Source of the DNA: JBIYSM02 sp044759095
GTDB taxonomy: Bacteria > Bacillota > Bacilli > Brevibacillales > Brevibacillaceae
DNA length: 64,000 nt
Direction of reading: 5' to 3'
Assembly: GCF_044759095.2 (NCBI RefSeq)
Contig: NZ_JBIYSM020000017.1
Location: 1-64,000, forward strand
Of the stretch, positions 55,175 through 64,000 are shown piece by piece. A program made the translations under genes and the position numbers. Each line of letters starts with the position of its first letter. Position 1 is the stretch's first letter. The notes below the pieces were generated by a model. That model did no database searches. It worked only from the letters and a program-made list of their open reading frames with translations, and was not told the DNA's origin.

Positions 55175-56635
55175 TCATGGGTTACAGGCAGGCAATCGTA
55201 TTTCGAAGGTGGTCCCCTTCCGTTCCCTGCTGATCACGTTTATGGTTCCGCCATGGTTTTCAATGATTTTGTAGCTGACCATCAGACCAAGCCCCGTGCC
55301 TTTTTCTTTCGTGGTGTAAAAGGGTTCACCCAATTTGGGAATTCGTTCTTCCGCAATCCCGCAGCCCTGGTCGACGAAGCGAATCAACAGGTTCTTTTGC
55401 TGTTCCCATCGTACTTCGACCCGCACTTCTCCTCCGCCCGACATCGCCTCGACAGCGTTTTTCAACAGGTTAAGAAACACCTGCTTCAGCTGATTCTCCT
55501 CGCATTTGACCAAGGGAAGCTCCTTTTCATAGACGGCGGCGATTTGCACATTATGCATGATGGCATGCGTCTCAGCGAGGGCGATGATGTGTTCCAACAA
55601 GGGGCGCACGTCCCGCTCCTTGTAGACAACGTTTTGCGGTTTGGCCAACACCAGGAATTCGCTGATGATATATTCGATCCGGTTCAATTCGGACAGCATG
55701 ATCGAAAGGTAGTCCTGCTTGTCCTGTACATGGGATTGCAACAGCTGAACAAATCCTTTCAGTGACGTAAGCGGGTTGCGAATTTCGTGAGCCACCCCGG
55801 CAGCCAGTTGGCCGACGACGGACAACAGCTCTGACTTTCGCACCATTTCCTCTGCCTGTCTGCGCTCGGTATTGTCCAGAAGCATTCCGATTACGGCTCT
55901 CTTCCCTTTGTAAAGTGTGGTTTTTTGTATGACTTCCAAGGAAATCACATTGCCGTTCTTATGAAGGCCGCGAAACTTGTAGACCACACTGGAGCGGTCT
56001 CCCTGTTCCCGTCTACGTTGATTCAAGCGTACAATCTCCCGTTCTTCGGGAACCACCAAATCAGCGGCACTCATTTTCACAAGCTCTGCTTGTGTATATC
56101 CAAACATTTCCTCCATGCGCGGATTGACGTAAACAAAGCCTTTTTCTTCTACATAAGCAATGTATACGCCAACCAGCGTGTTCTCGACCAGACTTCGATA
56201 CAGCGATTCTGCTTCAAACAGTTCCTTTTCCATATGCTTTCGCTCCGTGATTTCCGTAGCCGATTCGACCACACGGGGGCGAAAGCTGGCGATGACACCG
56301 GCCGCTTCTTCATCCGGGCCGATGAGGGGGAAAAACATGCAATCGACCGCGGTTCTGACACCATCTCGCTCCCTATATAGCGATAGCTGCGTTTCCTTTT
56401 TCTGCTGATGGACTTGGTGCAGCCGGTCTTCAATGACTGCCGCATCTTGTGGAAAGAAGCGGGTAATCGGTTCTCCGATCATCTCTTTCAAAGCCACATG
56501 GGCGAATTGTTCCGCCTGCATGTTTGCTTCGATAATGAGCAGTTGGGAGGAAAGCACGAACATTGGGTCCGGACTTTGTTGAAAGACGGAGAAGTAGAGG
56601 CCGTTCCCGGTACGTGAACCATTCGCAGATTTCAT
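55175..56635 (-). CDS. Soluble PAS-domain sensor histidine kinase (sporulation kinase-like)
   Basis: About 486 aa with no transmembrane segment. Two PAS domains (about 15-120 and 145-265; FVYVNPRMEEMFGYTQAEL) precede HisKA with the phospho-His in AAGVAHEIRNPLTSLKGF, and a HATPase domain (GCGIAEERIPKLGEPFYTT, GTGLGLMVSY). The layout is like KinA/KinE, which feed the Spo0A phosphorelay. No response regulator adjoins it, as is usual for such kinases. The exact start among TTG/ATG codons at 56633-56647 is unclear. Confidence 0.88.
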   Translation of the reverse strand: MKSANGSRTGNGLYFSVFQQSPDPMFVLSSQLLIIEANMQAEQFAHVALKEMIGEPITRFFPQDAAVIEDRLHQVHQQKKETQLSLYRERDGVRTAVDCMFFPLIGPDEEAAGVIASFRPRVVESATEITERKHMEKELFEAESLYRSLVENTLVGVYIAYVEEKGFVYVNPRMEEMFGYTQAELVKMSAADLVVPEEREIVRLNQRRREQGDRSSVVYKFRGLHKNGNVISLEVIQKTTLYKGKRAVIGMLLDNTERRQAEEMVRKSELLSVVGQLAAGVAHEIRNPLTSLKGFVQLLQSHVQDKQDYLSIMLSELNRIEYIISEFLVLAKPQNVVYKERDVRPLLEHIIALAETHAIMHNVQIAAVYEKELPLVKCEENQLKQVFLNLLKNAVEAMSGGGEVRVEVRWEQQKNLLIRFVDQGCGIAEERIPKLGEPFYTTKEKGTGLGLMVSYKIIENHGGTINVISRERKGTTFEIRLPACNP

Positions 56636-56742
56636 CAACAACAGCAACCTCCTGGACCCAGACTATTACCATTCTTTTCTATATTCGTGTTTTTTTGCAC
56701 TTCTCCCTGCCAAGCGTTACCAAAATGTCTCCCAAATAAAAA

Positions 56743-56770
56743 AACAACCTGTACCCATCGGCAGGTTGTT
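56743..56770. terminator. Bidirectional terminator
   Basis: AACAACCTG/CAGGTTGTT with T-tracts on both strands; it ends the 56-aa minus-strand gene. Confidence 0.85.
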
Positions 56771-56782
56771 TTTCTCTCCATT

Positions 56783-56953
56783 CTACTCTTCCAGTTCCTG
56801 CAGAACGCCCTTTTCCATCAAAAAGGCTTCTTCTGCCTGCAAAATCATAATAATGGATTCGCGATCCACTTTTTTTCCGGCCTGTGCCAGACGTTGTTCG
56901 ATAAAGCTGAGCATTTCTTCAAAATCGATAATTTGGACTTCCTGATTGGTCAC
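56783..56953 (-). CDS. Small acidic protein (56 aa), YozD-like pattern
   Basis: GTG start with AAAGGAGG 6 bp upstream; a terminator follows. It begins MTNQEVQIIDFEEMLSFIEQ and ends EAFLMEKGVLQELEE, an all-helical pattern loosely like Bacillus YozD. Between the kinase and the ABC operon; function unknown. Confidence 0.65.
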   Translation of the reverse strand: MTNQEVQIIDFEEMLSFIEQRLAQAGKKVDRESIIMILQAEEAFLMEKGVLQELEE

Positions 56954-57002
56954 AAAACTACCTCCTTTTCAAACAAACTCTCTACATTGTACACGAAGCA
57001 GA

Positions 57003-57854
57003 CTACTTCTTCCAACTCCACCAGCTTCGGCGAACCGGCGTCAGCAGATACGAGCTCCAGACCATCAACACAAGGCTCATCGCCAGGTAGCAAAGGGAGA
57101 AGAACACCCAAGGGGGCATAAAATAGCGCATGAACGGACCGATGTTTTCTCCCAGGATGCTAAACAACACGATAACCGGATTCAATGCAGCCAGAATCTG
57201 CAGACCGAACACATTCCAGACTCCGTCGAAATTGCGAAAAGCCATCGGGTACAGCTCATGAAGCAATTCTCCTAGAAAGATCAGCAGCAATCCCGTTCCC
57301 ACCACGAAAAAGAACGCGATTCCGTAGGCTGTGATGGTACTGACACCGGTCCGTTTGATCCAGGTGGAACAAAACAACCCCAGCGAGCCGAAAAACACGA
57401 TATTTACGGTAAAAAAGAATACCAGTGAAGCCAATTGCTCAGGCGATATGCCTCCGTACAAAAAGACAAAGCTGTAGAGCGGCATGGAAGCCACCACGAG
57501 CAAAAAGATGAAAGCAAGCGATGTGACCAGCTTGCTGAGCACGATGCTCGTAGGCGACAGCTGCGTCGTCAACAGGACCTGCAGCGTTTGACGCTCTCTC
57601 TCTCCACTGATGGCACCGGCTGAAAGCGCGGGAGCTATAAAACAGATCATGGCGTACTGGATCAACGCGGTCATGATGAACAAGTTCCGGTTATCCCCCA
57701 GGGAGGCGCTGCCCATGGGGGTAACATACAGGAAGCCGAGCAAAATGGCTCCCATCACCAACAGATAGAGTGCGAGCATCCATACCGTTTTCTTCGTGCG
57801 AAAACGCTCCCGCATCTCTTTCACGATGAGCGGGTTGGTGAGAAAGGTCTTCAT
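57003..57854 (-). CDS. ABC-2 type transporter permease
   Basis: A 283-aa protein with six transmembrane segments. It starts MKTFLTNPLIVKEMRERFRT, a cytoplasmic head typical of this permease class, and has SGERERQTLQVLLTTQLSP. The start overlaps the ATPase stop by 1 bp. Last gene of the five-gene sigma-factor operon. Confidence 0.88.
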   Translation of the reverse strand: MKTFLTNPLIVKEMRERFRTKKTVWMLALYLLVMGAILLGFLYVTPMGSASLGDNRNLFIMTALIQYAMICFIAPALSAGAISGERERQTLQVLLTTQLSPTSIVLSKLVTSLAFIFLLVVASMPLYSFVFLYGGISPEQLASLVFFFTVNIVFFGSLGLFCSTWIKRTGVSTITAYGIAFFFVVGTGLLLIFLGELLHELYPMAFRNFDGVWNVFGLQILAALNPVIVLFSILGENIGPFMRYFMPPWVFFSLCYLAMSLVLMVWSSYLLTPVRRSWWSWKK

Positions 57855-58780
57855 CAGTTACCCACCCCTTCCGTAATCGCCAGGAATACATCCTCCAGGT
57901 TTTCCTTGGAGTCACCGAAGTGGACCACCGGGATGCCAGCCTGGATCAGCCGCTGGAGCAATTCCGCCTTGTCCGCCTCTGATCCTGTGAAGTGGAACCG
58001 GAAGTGGCTGTTTTTGTCATCCAGTCGTTTGACATGCGGGAATTGCTGCAGGATTTCCTGCGCTTCCTCAAATCGGTTGAGAATTTTGACCTCCATGATG
58101 GTAATTCCTCGGGTATGGACACTGACTTCGTCCACCGCTCCGCAAGCGATCAGTTTCCCTTTTTCAATCACGCCGATCTCATCGCACAACTCCGCCAGCT
58201 CCGGCAAAATGTGGGAGCTGATCAGGATCGTCTTCCCCATCCCGCGCAGCTGTTTCAGGATTTCCCGCATCTCGATGCGAGCACGCGGATCCAGCCCTGA
58301 AGCAGGCTCATCGAGGATCAACACGTCCGGGCTGTGCACCAGGCAGCGAGCCAACCCAAGCCGCTGCTTCATTCCACGGGAAAGTGAGTCCACGTACGCA
58401 TCCGACTTGTTGGACAAATTGACCAGCTCCAGCAAATCGGCAATCAGCGACTTGCGTTTGGAGGCAGGGATGTTGTAAGCGCCGGCGTAAAAATCCAGGT
58501 ACTCTGTTGCGGTGAGGTTGTCGTAAACCCCAAAGAAGTCAGGCATATACCCCAGTGATTGTCGAACCGCTTTCGGTTCTTTCACGACGTCATAGCCGCA
58601 GATGTACGCCCTGCCCTCCGACGGTTCCAGCAGTGTGGAGAGAATCAGCATCGTCGTTGACTTGCCGGCGCCGTTAGGGCCAATGAATCCGAACACCTTT
58701 CCTTTTTCGATTTGCAGGTTCAAATCGGTCAGCGCTGCCAGCTTGCCGTAGCGCTTTGTCAGGTTTTCAGTACGGATCAT
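57854..58780 (-). CDS. ABC transporter ATP-binding protein
   Basis: A 308-aa ATPase with Walker A GFIGPNGAGKSTT, Q-loop YMPDFFGVYDN, signature LSRGMKQRLGLARCLV and Walker B VLILDEPASGLDPRAR, plus a C-terminal regulatory domain. It drives the adjacent ABC-2 permease. The start overlaps the 749-aa gene by 4 bp. Confidence 0.92.
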   Translation of the reverse strand: MIRTENLTKRYGKLAALTDLNLQIEKGKVFGFIGPNGAGKSTTMLILSTLLEPSEGRAYICGYDVVKEPKAVRQSLGYMPDFFGVYDNLTATEYLDFYAGAYNIPASKRKSLIADLLELVNLSNKSDAYVDSLSRGMKQRLGLARCLVHSPDVLILDEPASGLDPRARIEMREILKQLRGMGKTILISSHILPELAELCDEIGVIEKGKLIACGAVDEVSVHTRGITIMEVKILNRFEEAQEILQQFPHVKRLDDKNSHFRFHFTGSEADKAELLQRLIQAGIPVVHFGDSKENLEDVFLAITEGVGN

Positions 58781-61026
58781 GATCTCTTCTCCTCCCCCTC
58801 AACTTGGAAAAACGGCGTAGGCAAAGAGATGCGCTGTTCCGTCGTATTGGTAAAGCGAATCAAAATCATGCCGTCGCGATTGATATATTCGCCGACGTTT
58901 CCGCTCAGTTCAACGCGCTGCTCGCGAGGAAGTTCTTTCCACTGTCCGCTCTTGGCGTGGTAGATTTCCCGCTTAAACGGGCGGAACGAACTGTGATCCA
59001 CCGGCACGGTAACACGTTTTATTGCAGAGTGCACCTGTCCTGCGGCGAGACCATAGGTGACACTGCCTTTTCCCAACTCCCACAGATATGGTGAACGACC
59101 TTCGAGCGAACCTTCTGTCGCAACAACGTGAACCGGCAAAAGTCCGTACGGATAGATCAAGGTGCCGTCCAAAGAAGGTTGCAGTCGCACCAACTGGCTG
59201 AGAATATTCCAGTAGTGGGCTTTGTTCTCCCTGCGCATGCTGAAGATCGGCAATGGCTTGTCGCTTACGCCGACGACGCGGATCTGGTGCGGGATGTTTC
59301 CCGCCAGCGCGTTGGCTTTCAAACGCTCAACCTGCTGTTCCGCGGAAGAAGGGCCGGCATTCGGTTGCCGTTGATCGCCAGACAGGTAAAACGATTCGAT
59401 CTTGGCGTCAATCTGCTTTTCTTCCCCCTGTTTTAGCGTACCGACGGGAATTCGCTGCAGCCCCATTTCGATATAAGCCTGCTCCAAATCGAACGCGGTA
59501 TTGTTCCGGACCGTCCCCTGAAGCCGATCTTCCTTCACCGTCATGTTTGTGTGAAAGCTGCCTGCATCTGACATGATCCCGGTGGCAGTCGCCTGCTTCA
59601 CGGAGAGATACGGCACCTTTTCAAACGTCAGCGCTCTTTCATCCTGATCCTGTTGGATACTGATCGTGCCCTGCGGCTGCATGCTGCCTCTGGTAAATGA
59701 AAGCGGTACCGATATGTACCCTTTTTCCGTTACCACTTCGTAATCACCGCCGGAAACCGTCGCAAACGAAGCTGCCGACTGCACTTCCGCCAGTTTGTCG
59801 TCCAGGATGCGAAGTGCGGTCACATGAAAGCTGGTATCCTCTTTCAAAACCTGCGGCTTGCCGATTAGGTACACACCAGCCGATAAAAGAATCGCGGTCG
59901 CGGGGATGATTCCCCAAGCCCATTCTCTTCGTTTCACCCGCTTCAATAACACGTACAAAAGGGGAGCGACAACAAGCAAATACACACACCAGATCAGGAT
60001 GATCCAACCGACAGAAGGTGTTTTTACTCCCGGGATGAACTTGCTAAGCTGGAGAAGCGACATATCAACGAGGCTGCGGTCTTCCCTTTTTTCCATGCTT
60101 TCGATTGCCTGATGTTTGGCAAGGACGTTTTGCCAAAGCTGCCGATTGTGCTGCCAGGACGCCAGGGGTTCCGCCGTGACGTCGTAGTTGGCGAACAGGA
60201 TCACTCCAATTCCCGCCTGTTTGGAGAGAAACAGCGGCAAGTCCTTGTGATACACGGGGATGTCAGAGAAGGGCAGGACTTTTTCCCCCGTGTATTGCCG
60301 GAATTCATCCAGATTGGTACGATTGCCGCTCATACCGGATTGAACCGACAGCAGATCTTCAAAGGGCTTGACGACTTGATCCTGGTTGGGCCCAGCCGAC
60401 AAAATGACCACGCCTCCCCGACGCACCCACTCCTTGATGGCGGCTACCTGCCGTTGATTCAATGCGCGGATCTCATCGCTTCCCAGGGCCAGTATGTCAA
60501 GATTTTTGTAAATCCAGGATTCGTCAGGAAGGGAGTCTGCATTCAAATGCTTTACGACATAGGGAGCGCCTTGGCCGGCGGCAGCCCCGTTGATGGCCAA
60601 GAAATGGAACGCCGATTCGTTGGCGTTGACAACTCCGACGAGGCGCTCTCCCCTCGGCTCCATGCGGGGGACCGGTTCGCTCAGCAATACTTCGTCTCCC
60701 TGCCTGATCCGGATTTCCGTGTTGTTCATAAACATCTCTGTCGGCAGGTCGAAAGTAAATTGCCTGGTTTCCCTTTTCGCCAGTGACAGTTTTTGCCGGA
60801 TGCTTTCATCCAGACTCAACTGGGGGAAGTTTTGCCGCCCCAGTTCCAGAAATCCGAAAACAGGCTGATCTCCGGCCGTAACTGTCACCTCCAAACGAAT
60901 CCAGCTGTTGTATTTTACCGCCCCTTCAAGCGGTACCCGAACCGACAGGTCCAATTGGTCCTCGGCAGCCGCAGGCTGTACGGAAGCCAGCCATAGTCCG
61001 AGAACCAAAAGCCATCTCCATTTCAT
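58777..61026 (-). CDS. Large membrane-anchored protein of an ABC-2 system, with glutamine-amidotransferase-like domain
   Basis: A 749-aa protein. Signal peptide (MKWRWLLVLGLWLASVQPAA), an extracytoplasmic beta domain (30-140), and a Gatase-like fold (about 150-300; IDLDILALGSDE-like strand, EWVRRGGVVILSAGPN) without an obvious catalytic triad. Two transmembrane segments (about 345-400) and a long C-terminal beta region follow. The layout resembles GldG-type partners of ABC-2 exporters. Function unknown. Confidence 0.7.
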   Translation of the reverse strand: MKWRWLLVLGLWLASVQPAAAEDQLDLSVRVPLEGAVKYNSWIRLEVTVTAGDQPVFGFLELGRQNFPQLSLDESIRQKLSLAKRETRQFTFDLPTEMFMNNTEIRIRQGDEVLLSEPVPRMEPRGERLVGVVNANESAFHFLAINGAAAGQGAPYVVKHLNADSLPDESWIYKNLDILALGSDEIRALNQRQVAAIKEWVRRGGVVILSAGPNQDQVVKPFEDLLSVQSGMSGNRTNLDEFRQYTGEKVLPFSDIPVYHKDLPLFLSKQAGIGVILFANYDVTAEPLASWQHNRQLWQNVLAKHQAIESMEKREDRSLVDMSLLQLSKFIPGVKTPSVGWIILIWCVYLLVVAPLLYVLLKRVKRREWAWGIIPATAILLSAGVYLIGKPQVLKEDTSFHVTALRILDDKLAEVQSAASFATVSGGDYEVVTEKGYISVPLSFTRGSMQPQGTISIQQDQDERALTFEKVPYLSVKQATATGIMSDAGSFHTNMTVKEDRLQGTVRNNTAFDLEQAYIEMGLQRIPVGTLKQGEEKQIDAKIESFYLSGDQRQPNAGPSSAEQQVERLKANALAGNIPHQIRVVGVSDKPLPIFSMRRENKAHYWNILSQLVRLQPSLDGTLIYPYGLLPVHVVATEGSLEGRSPYLWELGKGSVTYGLAAGQVHSAIKRVTVPVDHSSFRPFKREIYHAKSGQWKELPREQRVELSGNVGEYINRDGMILIRFTNTTEQRISLPTPFFQVEGEEKRS

Positions 61027-61047
61027 CGGTTTTCTCCTCTCTTCTCG

Positions 61048-62112
61048 TCATCGTGCCAGCGAGAACACGAGCGTCGGTTGTTCGTCCGTCTGATGTGCGA
61101 GCAGCAGGTGTTTTTTATCAGCCGCCCAATTGGCTCGAACCAGCTTCTCGTTCGACAGGTTGCCGACAGGAACCAGGGTAGTTACGGGCGGATGCGCATC
61201 CATCTGCACCTCAGCCAACCTGCCCTCCCGAGTCGTATAGGTAAGCCGGTCGTCGCTCTGCCAGGAAGGCCAGGAACCTGTACCCAAAGCCGTAATGTTA
61301 CCGGTAGCCAGCTCGATGACGGACACACTACCGCCCTTTACAAAGGCGATCTGTCGACCGTCCGGTGACCACTCGGGCTGTCCTCCTTCCGTCAGCTTCC
61401 GCTCGTGAAAGGAAACCGTGCTGGTAATCCAGAGCTCCTCTTTACCGCTTACCACTTTGGCGTAGGCAATTTGATCATTGGCCGGCGACCAGGCTGGGAC
61501 GCGAAATACCGCGCCGCTCTCCTCCTTCAACAAGCGGCTGCTGGTGTGGATGCCTGGCGAGGCCAAGTCAACCAGCCACAGGCGCGACAGGGGTCCTTTT
61601 TGTTCCACGACCGCCAATTGCTGATTGTTGTTCGCCCAGGAGAGAGATTGATACGTGCCTGTGTCATGCGGCAGGCCAACCTTTCCTTCTTTCCCTTTTT
61701 CCTCCAACGACTTCATATAAATCCTGGCATCCGCGGAAACATAGGCGATATACGATCCGTCCGGATTGATGTCCACCTGCTCCGCTGCAGAAGGGGTTGA
61801 CATCGTCAATAGGGCAGGCTCTGTCACCTTCAGCGGACTGCTCGTCCAGATCCCAAGAGCGGACGCCAGTGTCAAGGCAATCGCTCCCGACAACCACCAG
61901 GCCACCCGCCGTTTTCTCCTGAGTTGGGCGTGAAGGGTGTCCTGTTGATTGATTTCCAGTTCTTTCATGCGCTGGAGCAGTCTTTCCTTTAAATCCGCTT
62001 TTAACTGGTAATTAACGGGTACCGACCGGCGCAATTGCTGCAAATGAGTGAGTAGCTGCGCAATCGTTGCATCATGTTCGTCTTGTAGAGATAATCGCTC
62101 GTCTTCTCTCAT
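61048..62112 (-). CDS. Putative anti-sigma factor: cytoplasmic helix, one TM, TolB/PD40-like propeller
   Basis: A 354-aa protein. A helical cytoplasmic part (1-68) and one transmembrane segment (about 70-88) come first. An extracytoplasmic six-blade PD40/TolB-like repeat follows, with blades such as VDINPDGSYIAYVS, PAWSPANDQIAYAK and PEWSPDGRQIAFVKG. The ATG overlaps the sigma factor stop by 4 bp, which is the usual arrangement for an anti-sigma factor. There is no zinc-finger motif. The role is inferred from place and topology. Confidence 0.65.
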   Translation of the reverse strand: MREDERLSLQDEHDATIAQLLTHLQQLRRSVPVNYQLKADLKERLLQRMKELEINQQDTLHAQLRRKRRVAWWLSGAIALTLASALGIWTSSPLKVTEPALLTMSTPSAAEQVDINPDGSYIAYVSADARIYMKSLEEKGKEGKVGLPHDTGTYQSLSWANNNQQLAVVEQKGPLSRLWLVDLASPGIHTSSRLLKEESGAVFRVPAWSPANDQIAYAKVVSGKEELWITSTVSFHERKLTEGGQPEWSPDGRQIAFVKGGSVSVIELATGNITALGTGSWPSWQSDDRLTYTTREGRLAEVQMDAHPPVTTLVPVGNLSNEKLVRANWAADKKHLLLAHQTDEQPTLVFSLAR

Positions 62113-62675
62113 CCGCGGTCTCCCCTTTCGTACATTTTTTGAAGCTGCTGCAAGGCCCGGTAGGAAATCATTTTGACGCTCGATTCGGTTTTGCCCAGGA
62201 CTTCCGCCACCTGGATGATTTTCAGGTCGGCAAAATACCGGAGCGTCAGCACGTCACGCTGGTCCTGGGTCAAGAGGTCAAGCCGGTCTCGCAGCAGGCG
62301 GATTTCTTCGTTGCTCAAGGCTTGACGCTCCGGCTGCCACGTGTCGTCCGGCTCTCCTCCCAGCAATTCTTCCTGATCCACCGGCAGCTCCCGATTTTTG
62401 CGGACGAAGTCGATGAATGTGTTGTGGGCAATGCGAAAGATCCAGGAAGCAAACGGACTTGTTCTACTGTATTGATCAAATTTTTCCAAAGCTTTTAAAA
62501 AGACAGTCGTCGTTAAATCGTCAGCGTCCCACGTGTTATGTACGCGATAGCGCAAGTACCGGTTGACCCGGTCAAAGAACTCGTCGTAGAGTTCCGTAAA
62601 GTCACGTGTCTCGTAATAGTCGCTGCGGGGCGCGGAAGCCGGCGTCCGATCTGTCCGTTCCATCGGCATTCCCAT
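62109..62675 (-). CDS. ECF-type RNA polymerase sigma factor
   Basis: A 188-aa protein. Region 2 (YDEFFDRVNRYLRYRV, WDADDLTTTVFLKAL, FASWIFRIAHNTFIDF) and region 4 (LTQDQRDVLTLRYFADLKI, EVLGKTESSVKMISYRAL). The ATG at 62673-62675 follows GGAGGATAGG; the frame to 62747 is longer but unsupported. It likely transcribes the whole five-gene operon. Confidence 0.9.
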   Translation of the reverse strand: MGMPMERTDRTPASAPRSDYYETRDFTELYDEFFDRVNRYLRYRVHNTWDADDLTTTVFLKALEKFDQYSRTSPFASWIFRIAHNTFIDFVRKNRELPVDQEELLGGEPDDTWQPERQALSNEEIRLLRDRLDLLTQDQRDVLTLRYFADLKIIQVAEVLGKTESSVKMISYRALQQLQKMYERGDRG

Positions 62676-62844
62676 ATACCTATCCTCCAGCAGCCGAACA
62701 TGCGGTTCGGCGCACTTCTCAAGCTTCAAGCAGGGGGATGTCGCCATCTACATGATTCGGGCGCGGTAGATTCTGACCTGCTCTATCTCCATTGACGAAC
62801 CATCGTGGAGAAACGTCACGAAGTTATCAAAATTATTTTTCCAA

Positions 62845-62909
62845 TCAAACAAAAACACTCGTGCTGAACCTGGGCAAAATGGTGCGTCCGCAGGCAATAA
62901 CACGAGTGT
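62845..62909 (-). terminator. Terminator of the cystathionine-synthase-family gene
   Basis: ACACTCGTG/CACGAGTGT stem (62855-62909, with a large loop) followed on the minus strand by TTTTTGTTTG. Confidence 0.7.
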
Positions 62910-62949
62910 ATCAAAAATTTCCAAATAGGAAAAACATGCATCACCAGGC

Positions 62950-64000
62950 TTACTGTGACAATGCCTGATTCAGTTCCTGAATGATGTCTTCCACGGCTTC
63001 AATGCCGACGGACAGACGGACAAGACCCATCGTAATACCGGTGGCCTGCCGCTGTTCTTCCGTAAACGCGCGATGGGATGTCGTCACCGGATGGGAAACG
63101 CTGGTCTCGACACCTGCCAGTGACGGTGCCAGTTTGATCCAGTTGAGCGAACGGTAAAAGTGGTAGATTTTGCTTTCATCCGCCAGACAAAACGAAACCA
63201 TGGCTCCCTGTTTTCGGTGGTGGAAAAAAGAGGCAGACTTTTCATCCGGGTAGTAGGTGGCCTTCACAGCCGGATGGGTGCAGAGGAAGGCAGCCACTTG
63301 CTTTGCGTTGTCGCATTGCCGCTCCATTCTGAGCGCGAGTGTCTTCAGACCGCGGGCAGTCAACCATGCTTCAAACGGACTGAGCGAGGCACCGTAATTC
63401 ACTACGATTTCCCTGGCGCGGTCAATGAGATCGCCCCGACCGACGAGGACCCCCGCCGTGACGTCGCTGTGACCGCCAATGTACTTCGTCGCACTGTGCA
63501 CCACCAGATCGGCGCCGAAGGCAATCGGCCGAACCAGGTACGGCGTGGCAAAGGTATTGTCGATCATCACAATCAAACCGTGATTCTTGGCCTCTTTGAT
63601 CCAAAACGGCATGTCGACTACCGTGAGCAGTGGGTTGGTGATTGTTTCCAAGAACAACATGCGGGTGTTGGGCCGCACATGTTCGGTCAGGGTGGACAGC
63701 CTGGTCAAATCAATGCATTCCAGCTCGATGTGGAAGCGGGACAGCTCCTTGTGCAGCAGGGCGTACGTCCCGCCATAAATCTCGTGGGACGCGAGAATGT
63801 GGTCCCCTGGCTTCAGCACGGCGAGCAAACCGGCCATGATGGCGCCCATGCCGGATGCGGCACTCACTCCCTTTTCCGCTTGTTCCAACGTTGCGACGGC
63901 ATCAGCCAGCTCTGTTTGATTGGGGTTGCCATTGCGCGTATACAAATAATCCCGCTCTCCTGCGTAGTACTGCTCTACTTCTTCCAATCCGGGAAAAGCG
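62950..64000 (-). CDS. Cys/Met metabolism PLP enzyme (cystathionine gamma-synthase/lyase family), start beyond the window
   Basis: The frame stays open to position 64000 (upstream residues AFPGLEEVE), so the true start is outside. Visible features are YTRNGNPNQTELADAVATLE, SGMGAIMAGLLAVLKPGDH, VMIDNTFATPYLV and the PLP Lys in VVHSATKYIGGHSD. Family members make or split cystathionine or release methanethiol; sequence alone does not separate MetB, MccB and MegL here. Only about 20-30 N-terminal residues seem to be missing. Confidence 0.88.
   Translation of the reverse strand, partial: AFPGLEEVEQYYAGERDYLYTRNGNPNQTELADAVATLEQAEKGVSAASGMGAIMAGLLAVLKPGDHILASHEIYGGTYALLHKELSRFHIELECIDLTRLSTLTEHVRPNTRMLFLETITNPLLTVVDMPFWIKEAKNHGLIVMIDNTFATPYLVRPIAFGADLVVHSATKYIGGHSDVTAGVLVGRGDLIDRAREIVVNYGASLSPFEAWLTARGLKTLALRMERQCDNAKQVAAFLCTHPAVKATYYPDEKSASFFHHRKQGAMVSFCLADESKIYHFYRSLNWIKLAPSLAGVETSVSHPVTTSHRAFTEEQRQATGITMGLVRLSVGIEAVEDIIQELNQALSQ

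Overview
The window looks like chromosomal DNA of a mid-GC, spore-forming member of the Bacillales, most likely a Brevibacillus-like Paenibacillaceae (inference only). The signs are strong GGAGG-type ribosome binding sites, frequent TTG/GTG starts, CcpA-type cre operators, a YycC-type small protein, DUF1292 and YflT-type proteins, a soluble PAS sporulation-type kinase, adjacent parE-parC, and a CbbX/SpoVK-type AAA ATPase. I saw no rRNA, tRNA, prophage or CRISPR array. Most genes lie on the minus strand.

Layout. 1-6 kb: edge of an insertion sequence, a secreted stalk-domain protein, small proteins, a DUF962 membrane protein, a CcdA plus TlpA/ResA-like thiol-redox pair, and a CcpA-controlled aromatic amino acid hydroxylase. 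6-10 kb: an unrecognised protein, overlapping thiE and tenI, small proteins, a GNAT acetyltransferase. 10-16 kb: a tctCBA tricarboxylate transporter with its CitA/CitB-type two-component system. 16-19.5 kb: a UbiD-type decarboxylase and an NCS1 nucleobase permease. 19.5-24 kb: chemotaxis genes (cheW, MCP), an L,D-transpeptidase, and a protein that resembles an ADP-ribosyltransferase fold. 24-37 kb: a complete reductive pyrimidine degradation route, made of preT-preA-hydA-beta-ureidopropionase, then a beta-alanine-type transaminase and methylmalonate/malonate semialdehyde dehydrogenase divergent from a PucR regulator. Together with the NCS1 permease these can take uracil or thymine to acetyl-CoA or propionyl-CoA. 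Between the two halves lie an HTH/RHH gene pair, a VOC protein, YceI and a patch of small mobile or structured DNA. 37-48 kb: a decayed DUF2306 gene, a secreted subtilase, a two-gene BadF-type activase / 2-hydroxyacyl-CoA dehydratase-like system, and a tandem AAA+ ATPase. 48-54 kb: parE-parC and yebC. 54-64 kb: stress and DUF1292 proteins, a KinA-like kinase, a five-gene operon (ECF sigma factor, putative propeller anti-sigma, large membrane protein, ABC ATPase, ABC permease), and the start-less end of a cystathionine-synthase-family gene.

The most unusual non-coding feature is a dispersed repeat of about 70 bp. It has four same-orientation copies (near 241, 6131, 17772 and 32551), each directly next to a rho-independent terminator. 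Two copies carry an additional hairpin module, and an inverted remnant lies near 17890. A 79-bp MITE-like element with flanking direct repeats and a 250-bp GC-rich foldback sit together at 31.4-31.8 kb. Three good cre sites point to CcpA control of the aromatic amino acid hydroxylase, the DUF962 gene and tctCBA.
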